Shown here: positions 52,237-62,983 of the stretch, one piece after another
How the letters are laid out: each line of letters begins with the position of its first letter
Position numbering within the stretch: position 1 is the first letter of the stretch
Assembly: GCA_021773645.1 (NCBI GenBank)
Contig: JAJFJU010000012.1
Location: 62,001-126,000, forward strand
DNA: 64,000 nucleotides
Source of the DNA: Gammaproteobacteria bacterium
GTDB taxonomy: Bacteria; Pseudomonadota; Gammaproteobacteria; HK1
Direction: 5' to 3'
Notes under the pieces: generated by a model
The model's input: the letters and a program-made list of their open reading frames with translations, nothing else
What the model was told of the DNA's origin: nothing
Database searches by the model: none
Translations under genes and position numbers: made by a program

Positions 52237-52283
52237 CGGTATTACGTTCTGGTTCACCGGAGTAAAACCTGAACGTAATACCG
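52237..52283. repeat. Long perfect hairpin between SDR and HPP genes
   Basis: CGGTATTACGTTC and GAACGTAATACCG form a perfect 13-bp stem. After a T-T mismatch, GGTT and AACC add 4 bp around an 11-base loop. No T-run follows, so it is not a plain intrinsic terminator. It could be an RNA processing site, a regulator site, or a lone palindromic repeat. Confidence 0.8.
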
Positions 52284-52318
52284 GTCACGCTGCTGATATA
52301 ACTAAGAGCACAAGTATT

Positions 52319-52837
52319 ATGAATATCAGGTTGTTTTCAGCCCTTCGTAGTTTGACGCTTCGCCAGCAGTCTGAACAAAGGCCTGCAGCTGTGATGAAGG
52401 CTGGGGTGGGAGGACTGTTGGCGATTGCCGTGGTGGCGTGGTTAAGCCATATCGTCGGAATCCCATTGCTCATGGCACCGTTTGGTGCCACCTGCGTACT
52501 GCTATTTTCCATACCGGGCAGTCCACTATCGCAACCCGCCAATGTTGTGGGTGGTCACGTTGTCTCAACTGTTATCGGGTTATTGCTGCATGCGCTGCTA
52601 CCGGTTGAATGGTGGAGTCTGGGGCTGGCGGTGGGCTTGGCGATAGCCGTAATGATGGCCCTGAGAGTGACACACCCACCGGCGGGGGCAGATCCGCTGG
52701 TCGTATTCCTGGATAACCCGGGTTGGAGTTACCTTGGATTGCCTGTGGCATTTGGGAGTTTGGTTCTCATCTTGATTGCCTGGCTATTCCATCGGTTGCC
52801 GCCACGAGTTGTCTATCCGACATCCAGTGAAGATTAA
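52319..52837 (+). CDS. HPP-family membrane protein
   Basis: 172 residues with four hydrophobic helices. The family motif appears as VTHPPAGADPL, and the second conserved block is PFGATCVLLFSIPGSPLSQPANVVGGH. HPP proteins are thought to transport nitrite or related anions in plastids and cyanobacteria; bacterial roles vary. ATG at 52319 is chosen because the open frame before it runs through the hairpin at 52237-52283. No strong ribosome-binding site precedes it. Confidence 0.88.
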   Translation: MNIRLFSALRSLTLRQQSEQRPAAVMKAGVGGLLAIAVVAWLSHIVGIPLLMAPFGATCVLLFSIPGSPLSQPANVVGGHVVSTVIGLLLHALLPVEWWSLGLAVGLAIAVMMALRVTHPPAGADPLVVFLDNPGWSYLGLPVAFGSLVLILIAWLFHRLPPRVVYPTSSED

Positions 52838-52889
52838 TAAATCTACCAAACAGTCACATACAAAGAGTAAATAACAGGAGAATAAAACC

Positions 52890-53225
52890 ATGGCCAGGAT
52901 TGAAGTGTATTCAAAGGAATGGTGTCCCTACTGCATCAGGGCCAAGGCGCTATTGCGTAGCAAGAATCTTGAATACCTGGATCACGATGTGAACTCGGAT
53001 GCTGAGAGGGAACAGGAAATGAGAATGCGCTCTCAGCGCCACACTGTGCCTCAGATCTTCATCGACGGGAAATCGGTTGGTGGTTACGCTGACTTGGTAC
53101 AGTTAAATGCAACTGGAGAGCTCGATCGGTTTTTTAATATCGGGTCATCGACCGATCTGGCCATAGTCCGCGACGTGGCTACTATTGATGCTGATTGTTC
53201 CTTTCATGCCCCAGGCACCGGATAG
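52890..53225 (+). CDS. Glutaredoxin (GrxC-like) with C-terminal extension
   Basis: Glutathione-dependent thiol reductase of 111 residues. The active site is WCPYCIRAK, with HTVPQIFIDGKSVGGYADL as cis-Pro and glutathione-binding region. GrxC is normally about 85 residues; the last 25 here (STDLAIVRDVATIDADC) are extra. The final 22 bp overlap the convergent dehydrogenase-like gene. It closes the cluster that includes the AhpD-like protein, to which it could supply electrons. Confidence 0.92.
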   Translation: MARIEVYSKEWCPYCIRAKALLRSKNLEYLDHDVNSDAEREQEMRMRSQRHTVPQIFIDGKSVGGYADLVQLNATGELDRFFNIGSSTDLAIVRDVATIDADCSFHAPGTG

Positions 53226-54205
53226 CTGTTAAGGATTTCGATGTAGTTGGCACGTTCAAATGCCGCTGGGTCCGGAGAATTTTTCTGGCTGACACTGCCT
53301 TTTAGCTGCTCCACGGAATCATATTCCTTGGCTTCCATCCATTCTTCCACTTCCGTCAGCATGCCCTTGATGTGTTCTGGGCCGTTTTTCAGCAGTACGC
53401 TACACAGGTAGGTGACATCTGCGCCGGCGAGCAGCATGCGCAGGGCGTCGGCACCGCTGTGCACTCCGCCGGTGGCGGCGAGCGAGAGTTTTACGCGGCC
53501 GTGTAGGATGGCGATCCAGCGCATGGCGAGTAGCGATTCGGCGGGGGTGGAGAGATGCAGGTCGCGGGTGACTTCCAAGGTGTCCAGATCGATGCTGGGC
53601 TGGTAGAAGCGGTTGAAGAGCACCACGCCGTCGGCACCGTTGGTCTCCAGCATGCGCACCATATTGCCCACCGAACTGAACTGTGGTGAAAGCTTGAGGG
53701 TGATAGGCAGAATGACTTGTTCTTGTAGCTGGGAAAGTAGCTGCAGGTAGCGTGCCTCCACATCGGCTGCGGTTTCCTCAATGTGCGCTGCGACGTAGTA
53801 AACGTTGAGCTCCAGCGCATCGGCCCCGGCGGCTTCCAGTTCTTTGGCATTTTCAACCCAGCCGCTGGGGGATATGCCGTTTAGGCTGGCAATGACCGGA
53901 ATCTCCAGAGACGCTTTGAGGGCGGTCAATTGTTCTAGGTAGCTATCGAGCCCGGTGCGGTAATCATCCATTGCTGGCAGGAAGCTGGAGGCCTCTCCAT
54001 GGCCCAAGTCTTGGTGATTTTGCAAATGGTCAAGTGCCTCTCCTTCGGCACTGATTTCTTCCTCAAATAAGGAATACATCACCAAAGCGGCGGCACCGGC
54101 GTCTTCGAGTTTTTTTGCTGAGTCCAGATCGCGTGACAGTGGCGAGGAGGAGGGCACCAGCGGGTTTTTGAGTTCTAGCCCGAGATAGTGAGTGCGAAGA
54201 TCCAT
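53204..54205 (-). CDS. Dihydroorotate dehydrogenase-like FMN protein
   Basis: 333-residue TIM-barrel flavoprotein of the DHOD-like group (N-terminal LRTHYLGLELKNPLVPSSSPLS). It has SLNGISPSGWVENAKELEAAGADALELN and ATGGVHSGADALRMLLAGADV for FMN phosphate binding. This subgroup is often coded next to NifJ, and is not the pyrimidine enzyme PyrD. Its reaction is unknown. It starts 3 bp after the NifJ stop, so the two are co-transcribed. Confidence 0.88.
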   Translation of the reverse strand: MDLRTHYLGLELKNPLVPSSSPLSRDLDSAKKLEDAGAAALVMYSLFEEEISAEGEALDHLQNHQDLGHGEASSFLPAMDDYRTGLDSYLEQLTALKASLEIPVIASLNGISPSGWVENAKELEAAGADALELNVYYVAAHIEETAADVEARYLQLLSQLQEQVILPITLKLSPQFSSVGNMVRMLETNGADGVVLFNRFYQPSIDLDTLEVTRDLHLSTPAESLLAMRWIAILHGRVKLSLAATGGVHSGADALRMLLAGADVTYLCSVLLKNGPEHIKGMLTEVEEWMEAKEYDSVEQLKGSVSQKNSPDPAAFERANYIEILNSYPVPGA

Positions 54206-54208
54206 GGA

Positions 54209-57808
<3,600 letters not shown>

Positions 57809-57971
57809 GGTGCTCCTCCGATGCCGTTTATTTCCGTGGATAGAAAATACCCTGTGAGCGCGAGATGCTCAATGGGGGCTGGCAATATGCTTGCGATAGC
57901 GATGCTTTAGCGCCACCCTGCGCTGTAATCAGCCAACAAACCTTTATGCATCTATTCCGCCATTGTTATCT

Positions 57972-59033
57972 ATGAAAGTGATGAGCTTTCTCCAGCGTAG
58001 TGCGATTGCCGCATTGCTGTTTGGCGCGGTACTTTTGTTGAGTGCATGCGCCGAGCTCAGTTACTACGGTCAGTCGGTGAGTGGTCACTTAGGCGTCATG
58101 GTACGTCAGGTGGCCATTCCCGAATTATTGGAGCAGCCGGGCACCCCGGAAAAGCTGCGTGCAGAATTGCGCGAGGCGCTTGAGATTCGAGAATTTGCCA
58201 GCCGCAAGCTGGGGCTGCCGGATAATGCTAGCTACCGTAGCTATGCTGATCTGAAACGGCCTTATGTGGTATGGAGCGTGGTGGCGACCCCCGAGTTTTC
58301 TCTGCGCCCACAGACATGGTGTTTTCCCTTTGCCGGTTGTGTGAGCTATCGCGGCTATTTTTCGCGTGATAGGGCGGAGCACTTTGCCGGGGGTCTCCAA
58401 AATGCAGGGTTAGATGTGCACGTTGCCGGGGTACGCGCCTACTCCACCCTGGGATGGTTTTCGGACCCGGTGCTTAACACCATGCTGGGGTCCCGCCCGG
58501 AATTACTCGCGGGCACTGTTTTTCATGAGCTTGCACATCAGTTGATCTATGTTCGGGATGACTCAGATTTCAACGAGGCCTTTGCCACCGTCGTGGCGCG
58601 AGAGGGGCTACGGCGCTGGTTGCGAAGCCAGGGGGATGAGGTGGCTTTATCAAGTTTTGAAACTCGTCTGGGTGCTCAGTCAGTATTTATAGCGCTGGTT
58701 ATGAGTACGCGGGAAGTGCTGCATGCGCTATACCAGAGCAACACATCGAAGGAGCTAAAGAGGGCGGAGAAAAAGCGGATGTTCGCCGCTTTGCAGCGTC
58801 GCTTTGAGCAAAAGAAAAAGGAAATGAAAGGGCTGGCCGCCTACGCACCTTGGTTTTCGGGTGAAATCAACAATGCGAGACTCGCTACGGTCGCTACTTA
58901 TCATCATCAGGTGCCCGCCTTTGAGCGTCTGCTCCGACGTAAGAATAGGGATCTGGGTGCCTTTTACGAGGCGGTTTCCGTGCTCTCACATTTGCCTCGG
59001 GCTGAACGTCGGCAGGCGCTCGATATCCCGTGA
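57972..59033 (+). CDS. Predicted aminopeptidase, lipoprotein
   Basis: 353-residue predicted metallopeptidase (COG4324 type). The N-terminal signal ends in the lipobox LLSAC, so it should be lipid-anchored. The zinc motif HELAH lies in AGTVFHELAHQLIYV, with the third ligand Glu in FNEAFATVVAREGL. The C-terminal part is charged and helical. ATG at 57972 gives a normal signal peptide; TTG at 57963 would add three residues. The gene stands alone, divergent from nifJ. Confidence 0.88.
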   Translation: MKVMSFLQRSAIAALLFGAVLLLSACAELSYYGQSVSGHLGVMVRQVAIPELLEQPGTPEKLRAELREALEIREFASRKLGLPDNASYRSYADLKRPYVVWSVVATPEFSLRPQTWCFPFAGCVSYRGYFSRDRAEHFAGGLQNAGLDVHVAGVRAYSTLGWFSDPVLNTMLGSRPELLAGTVFHELAHQLIYVRDDSDFNEAFATVVAREGLRRWLRSQGDEVALSSFETRLGAQSVFIALVMSTREVLHALYQSNTSKELKRAEKKRMFAALQRRFEQKKKEMKGLAAYAPWFSGEINNARLATVATYHHQVPAFERLLRRKNRDLGAFYEAVSVLSHLPRAERRQALDIP

Positions 59034-59115
59034 TTGTGCTGGAAAAGCATGGGCTCTTTGTTATTCTTTAGGGCAACATCTATTCATTATTTCGTGCCTA
59101 GCAAAGGGAGTAGCC

Positions 59116-59700
59116 ATGGATCTTTATAAAGAAGCGGTGGAAAAATTTCAGGTGCTGTACCAGCGTGTGCAGGAAACCGATCTGCCGGAACCCACCGCCG
59201 GGGTGCTCGCTACCGCCAGCAAGGACGGACTACCCTTTGCGCGTACCGTATTGTTGAAAGGTGTCGATGAGCGGGGTTTCGTCTTCTTCACTAACACCAG
59301 TTCGCGTAAGGCGCGGCAGATGAAGGAAAACCCCCAGGTTGCCATGTGTTTTTTCTGGCAGCCGTTGATGGAGCAGGTGAAGGTGGAGGGGCTTGCGGAG
59401 AAGGTGTCCAATCGTGAGTCCGAGGCCTACTGGGGTACCCGCCTGCGCGACAGCCAAATCGGTGCCTGGGCCTCCTATCAGTCCGAGCCGCTGGATAGCC
59501 GCGAGACTCTGGAGCGACGTATCACAGAATTTACCCTCAAATTCTCGGGTAAGCCGGTACCTCGCCCCGGTTTTTGGTCAGGTTATCGCATTGTTCCCGA
59601 GCGCATCGAATTTTGGGACAGTCGCCCCAATCGCCTACACGAACGCATTAGCTATCAACGTACAGATGAGGGCTGGACTGTGGGTTTGTTAAACCCGTAA
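59116..59700 (+). CDS. pdxH: Pyridoxamine/pyridoxine 5'-phosphate oxidase
   Basis: FMN enzyme for the last step of pyridoxal phosphate supply, 194 residues. Motifs: FARTVLLKGVDERGFVFFTN, SSRKARQMKENPQVAMCFFW, and the C-terminal RPGFWSGYRIVPERIEFWDSRPNRLHERI. ATG at 59116 follows GGGAG and gives the family start; a longer open frame upstream overlaps the peptidase gene and is not used. It is slightly shorter than E. coli PdxH, lacking some N-terminal residues. Confidence 0.95.
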   Translation: MDLYKEAVEKFQVLYQRVQETDLPEPTAGVLATASKDGLPFARTVLLKGVDERGFVFFTNTSSRKARQMKENPQVAMCFFWQPLMEQVKVEGLAEKVSNRESEAYWGTRLRDSQIGAWASYQSEPLDSRETLERRITEFTLKFSGKPVPRPGFWSGYRIVPERIEFWDSRPNRLHERISYQRTDEGWTVGLLNP

Positions 59701-59716
59701 GCACAGGAGCCTGATA

Positions 59717-60133
59717 ATGATTAGCCAAGACAGCTTCAGCGTCGACACCCGCGGACGCAGCACTCGGGAGGTGAGCCGTGAGGTGCAGCGCATCGTGGCG
59801 GAATCAGGGATTCAAACCGGTCTTTGCCACGTCTTTCTGCACCATACCAGTGCCTCGTTAATGCTCTGCGAAAATGCAGATCCGGATGTGCGCACGGACC
59901 TTGAAACCTTCATGAACCATCTGGTGCCCGACGGCGACCCTATGTTTATTCATACCATGGAGGGGCCGGATGATATGTCTGCCCACGTACGTACCGTGTT
60001 GACCCAGAATGGCCTCAGTATTCCCGTGAGCAACGGCCGCTGTAGCCTGGGTACCTGGCAGGGGATTTATGTCTGGGAGCACCGCTATCGGAACCATCGC
60101 CGTGAGCTGACTATCACTGTTCAGGGTGAGTAG
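59717..60133 (+). CDS. YjbQ/UPF0047-family protein (secondary thiamine-phosphate synthase type)
   Basis: 138-residue small enzyme-like protein. The family motif HHTSASLMLCENADPDVRTDLE contains the conserved His, and the second motif GTWQGIYVWEHR is intact. Some members have weak thiamine-phosphate synthase activity, but the physiological role is open. It starts 16 bp after pdxH with AGGAGCC, so is probably co-transcribed, and both genes concern cofactor metabolism. Confidence 0.9.
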   Translation: MISQDSFSVDTRGRSTREVSREVQRIVAESGIQTGLCHVFLHHTSASLMLCENADPDVRTDLETFMNHLVPDGDPMFIHTMEGPDDMSAHVRTVLTQNGLSIPVSNGRCSLGTWQGIYVWEHRYRNHRRELTITVQGE

Positions 60134-60149
60134 GACGGAAGGTGGGTTG

Positions 60150-60218
60150 GCGGACATGGTCCGCCCTACACATAATGTCATTTAGGATGCCGCGCCGTAG
60201 GGCGGACCGTGTCCGCCG
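60150..60218. repeat. Inverted repeat with 21-bp arms
   Basis: Arms at 60150-60170 and 60198-60218 match at 20 of 21 positions (GGCGGACA and GTAGGGCGGACC at the starts), around a 27-base loop. It begins 16 bp after the YjbQ stop, so may end that transcript. It borders directly on the repeat at 60230. Confidence 0.75.
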
Positions 60219-60229
60219 TGCCGCCATCG

Positions 60230-60284
60230 GGGCCGCTCCTTGGCATCCGTGCCACTGCGGCATAAATGCATCCCTGCATAAAAC
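60230..60284. repeat. Hairpin-forming dispersed repeat, copy 2
   Basis: Aligns to 26225-26280 with about five of six bases identical. The mini-hairpin ATGCA-TCCC-TGCAT (60266-60279) replaces GTACA-TCCC-TGTAC of copy 1, with both sides of the stem changed together. The frame of the following SDR gene opens with the ATG of this hairpin. Confidence 0.8.
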
Positions 60285-60307
60285 TCAAAGTTTATCGGAG
60301 TCCCCCC

Positions 60308-61156
60308 ATCGCCCCTTCTTCCCACAACACCATCCTCATCACCGGTTGTTCCTCCGGCATTGGCCGCTGCGTGGCAGAAGGCCTTAAGACGCGTGGCTAC
60401 CGGGTCTTTGCCAGCGCTCGCAAAGCGAAGGATGTTGAGGCACTGGCTGCCGCTGGCTTCGAAGCGCTTTCGCTCGATCTCGCCGACTCGGAATCTATTG
60501 ATGCAGCGGTGGCAGAGGTCAAAAAACTCACGGATGGCTCCCTCTATGCACTTTTTAACAACGGTGCCTACGGTCAGCCTGGCGCGGTGGAGGATCTCTG
60601 TCGTGAGGTGTTGCGCGAGCAATTCGAGAGCAATTTTTTCGGCACCCACCAACTAACTCGGGCGGTGTTGCCAATGATGTTGGCCCAAGGTCGTGGGCGG
60701 ATCATTCAGAACAGCTCGGTACTTGGCTTCGTAGCACTCGCTTATCGTGGCGCTTACACTGCGACCAAATATGCCCTGGAAGGCCTAAGCGACACCCTGC
60801 GCCTGGAACTGGCGGGTACGGGAGTACATGTTTCCCTCATAGAGCCTGGCCCCATCGACAGCCGCTTTCGGGAAAATGCCTTTGCTGCTTACAAGCGCAA
60901 TATCGATGCTCAGAGTAGCCGTCACCACACACGTTACGCGGCCATGGAGCGCCGTCTCGGCGCCAGCGAGGCCCCGACGCCTTTTACCTTGCCACCGGAG
61001 GCGGTATTAAAACGGGTCATCCACGCTCTGGAGAGTCGTCGCCCGCGTCCGCGTTATTACGTCACCTTCCCCACCTATTTGTTTGCTGTGCTCAAGCGGC
61101 TATTGCCTCATCGGCTTATGGACCGCGTGCTGCGTGGTGCTGAAGGTGAGCGTTAG
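60308..61156 (+). CDS. Short-chain dehydrogenase/reductase with a possible ATC start
   Basis: NAD(P)-dependent oxidoreductase of about 282 residues, with the cofactor motif TGCSSGIGR, NNGAYG, the catalytic Ser in QNSSVLG and YTATK, and a long C-terminal part. The only ATG in frame (60266) lies in the repeat hairpin. A GGAG at 60297-60300 is placed 7 bases before ATC at 60308, and starting there gives IAPSSHNTILITGCSSGIG, the normal length for the family. I infer that ATC is the real start, or that a former ATG has mutated. Expression may be low. Confidence 0.85.
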   Translation: MAPSSHNTILITGCSSGIGRCVAEGLKTRGYRVFASARKAKDVEALAAAGFEALSLDLADSESIDAAVAEVKKLTDGSLYALFNNGAYGQPGAVEDLCREVLREQFESNFFGTHQLTRAVLPMMLAQGRGRIIQNSSVLGFVALAYRGAYTATKYALEGLSDTLRLELAGTGVHVSLIEPGPIDSRFRENAFAAYKRNIDAQSSRHHTRYAAMERRLGASEAPTPFTLPPEAVLKRVIHALESRRPRPRYYVTFPTYLFAVLKRLLPHRLMDRVLRGAEGER

Positions 61157-61207
61157 CGCAAAAGTGCATTAAACTGTTGTATCACTGATCAAGGAACAGA
61201 GTTTTTC

Positions 61208-61750
61208 ATGGGTAATTCATTACAGGACCAGCTGCTCAAGGCAGGGCTGGCCAAACCGGGCGATGCACGCAATGTACGAGCCGGAAAACGTCGCCAGCGC
61301 AAGCGTGCAGGCAATAAGCGCACGGAACCGAATGCGGAGATCAGCCTTGCTGCGGCAGAGATGGCACGCAAGCGTGAGGCTGATCGCGAGCGTAATCGGA
61401 AAATCGAGGAAAAGCGCCAGCGCAAGGCCTTGTACCAGCGCCTTAGCAAGCAGGTGGAAGCAGCCAAACTCAACCTCGATGAGGCGGAGCTTCCTTATTA
61501 CTTTGAGCGTCGCAAGCGCATCAAATCTATCTATGTCACCAGTGAGCAACAAAGCGAGCTGAATGAGCGCAAACTTGCGGTGGTGGGCGTTGGCCCGCGG
61601 CATTATCTGGTGCCCGCTGAATTGGCCCTAGAGATCCGTTCACTCACCGATAACATCTTTGTACATATTGACGATGGCACTACCAAAGAGGTATCTGCCG
61701 AAGATGACCCCTATGCCGCTTATGCGGTGCCGGATGATCTGCGCTGGTAG
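61208..61750 (+). CDS. DUF2058 family protein
   Basis: 180-residue protein starting MGNSLQDQLLKAGL, the DUF2058 hallmark. The N-terminal half is strongly basic (AGKRRQRKRAGNKR) and coiled-coil-like (about 45-95), suggesting nucleic-acid binding. The C-terminal half has YYFERRKRIKSIYVT and HYLVPAELALEI. Function is unknown; it is widespread in gammaproteobacteria. A ribosome-binding site is only weakly visible. Confidence 0.9.
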   Translation: MGNSLQDQLLKAGLAKPGDARNVRAGKRRQRKRAGNKRTEPNAEISLAAAEMARKREADRERNRKIEEKRQRKALYQRLSKQVEAAKLNLDEAELPYYFERRKRIKSIYVTSEQQSELNERKLAVVGVGPRHYLVPAELALEIRSLTDNIFVHIDDGTTKEVSAEDDPYAAYAVPDDLRW

Positions 61751-61830
61751 GGCCCCGGGTAACTGCTCTGAGCTGGACTAGCTCATAGGGTGTAATCTTT
61801 CGCCAAGGCATTTCCAGAGGGAGACGGCGT

Positions 61831-62979
61831 GTGGAGAACCACCAGGATATTCGCGACGGTATCAGCGCACTCTGCGCCGATTTCCCCGGAAAATATTGGC
61901 GGGAATTAGATGCCAATCAGGGCTATCCCGATCGCTTTGTAGCCGCACTCACCGAGTCGGGCTATCTCGCGGCACTCATCCCCGAGGAATTTGGCGGTTC
62001 TGGCTTGGGGCTCGGTGCGGCCGGGGCAATTCTTGAAGAAATCTCGCGTTCCGGCGGGCACCCGGGTGCCTGTCATGCGCAGATGTACACCATGGGCACG
62101 TTGCTGCGCTATGGTTCCGATGCCCAAAAGCAACACTATCTGCCGCAGATAGCCGAGGGTAGCCTGCGCCTCCAGGCCTTCGGCGTCACCGAGCCCGCTG
62201 CGGGTACCGACACCACCTCCATCCGTACCTTCGCCAAGCGCGATGGCGATCGCTACATCGTCAATGGCCAAAAGGTGTGGATCAGTCGTGCCGAGCACTC
62301 GGATCTCTTGCTGTTGCTGGCGCGTACGACACCAAAAGAAGAGGCTTCTCACAAGACCGAGGGGCTGAGTGCTTTTCTGGTGGATTTACGTGAAGCTGTG
62401 GGCAATGGGCTCAGCATTCAGCCCATCGAGACCATGATGAATCACCACACCACCGAATTGTTTTTTGATGATTTGGAAATTCCCGCTGATGCCCTTATCG
62501 GTGAGGAGGGCAAGGGTTTTCGCTACATCCTTGATGGCATGAATGCCGAGCGTATCCTCATCGCCTTCGAGTGCATCGGTGATGCTAAGTTCTTTATCGA
62601 ACGGGCAACGGATTATGCCTGTGACCGCAACGTCTTCCAGCGCCCCATCGGACAGAATCAGGGGGTGCAATTCCCCATCGCCCGCGCCTATGCCGATATG
62701 CGAGCGGCGGAATTGATGGTGCATGAGGCAGCGGATCTGTTTGATGCCGGCAGCCACTGCGGTGCTGAGGCCAACATGGCTAAGTTGCTCGCTGCCGATG
62801 TTTCCTGGCAGGCGGGGGATGTGTGTTTGCAGACTCATGGCGGCTACGGCTTTGCACGGGAATACGACATCGAGCGCAAACTGCGCGAGACCCGGCTCTA
62901 TCAGGTAGCACCGATCTCTACCAATCTCATTCTTTCTTATCTTGGCGAGCATGTGCTCGGCATGCCGCGTTCTTTCTGA
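61831..62979 (+). CDS. Acyl-CoA dehydrogenase
   Basis: FAD enzyme of 382 residues that introduces a double bond into an acyl-CoA thioester. The N-terminal helical domain is followed by AFGVTEPAAGTDT and VNGQKVWISRAEHSD, and the C-terminal domain by QTHGGYGFAREYDIERKLRETRLYQVAPISTNL. The substrate chain is unknown. GTG at 61831 follows GAGGGAGA. A CoA transferase starts 4 bp after its stop, so they form one operon. Confidence 0.94.
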   Translation: MENHQDIRDGISALCADFPGKYWRELDANQGYPDRFVAALTESGYLAALIPEEFGGSGLGLGAAGAILEEISRSGGHPGACHAQMYTMGTLLRYGSDAQKQHYLPQIAEGSLRLQAFGVTEPAAGTDTTSIRTFAKRDGDRYIVNGQKVWISRAEHSDLLLLLARTTPKEEASHKTEGLSAFLVDLREAVGNGLSIQPIETMMNHHTTELFFDDLEIPADALIGEEGKGFRYILDGMNAERILIAFECIGDAKFFIERATDYACDRNVFQRPIGQNQGVQFPIARAYADMRAAELMVHEAADLFDAGSHCGAEANMAKLLAADVSWQAGDVCLQTHGGYGFAREYDIERKLRETRLYQVAPISTNLILSYLGEHVLGMPRSF

Positions 62980-62983
62980 TGCC

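Noticed and set aside
58861-59115. N-terminal extension of pdxH by 85 codons
   Set aside because: The added residues overlap the peptidase gene and do not resemble PdxH; ATG at 59116 has a ribosome-binding site and the family start.
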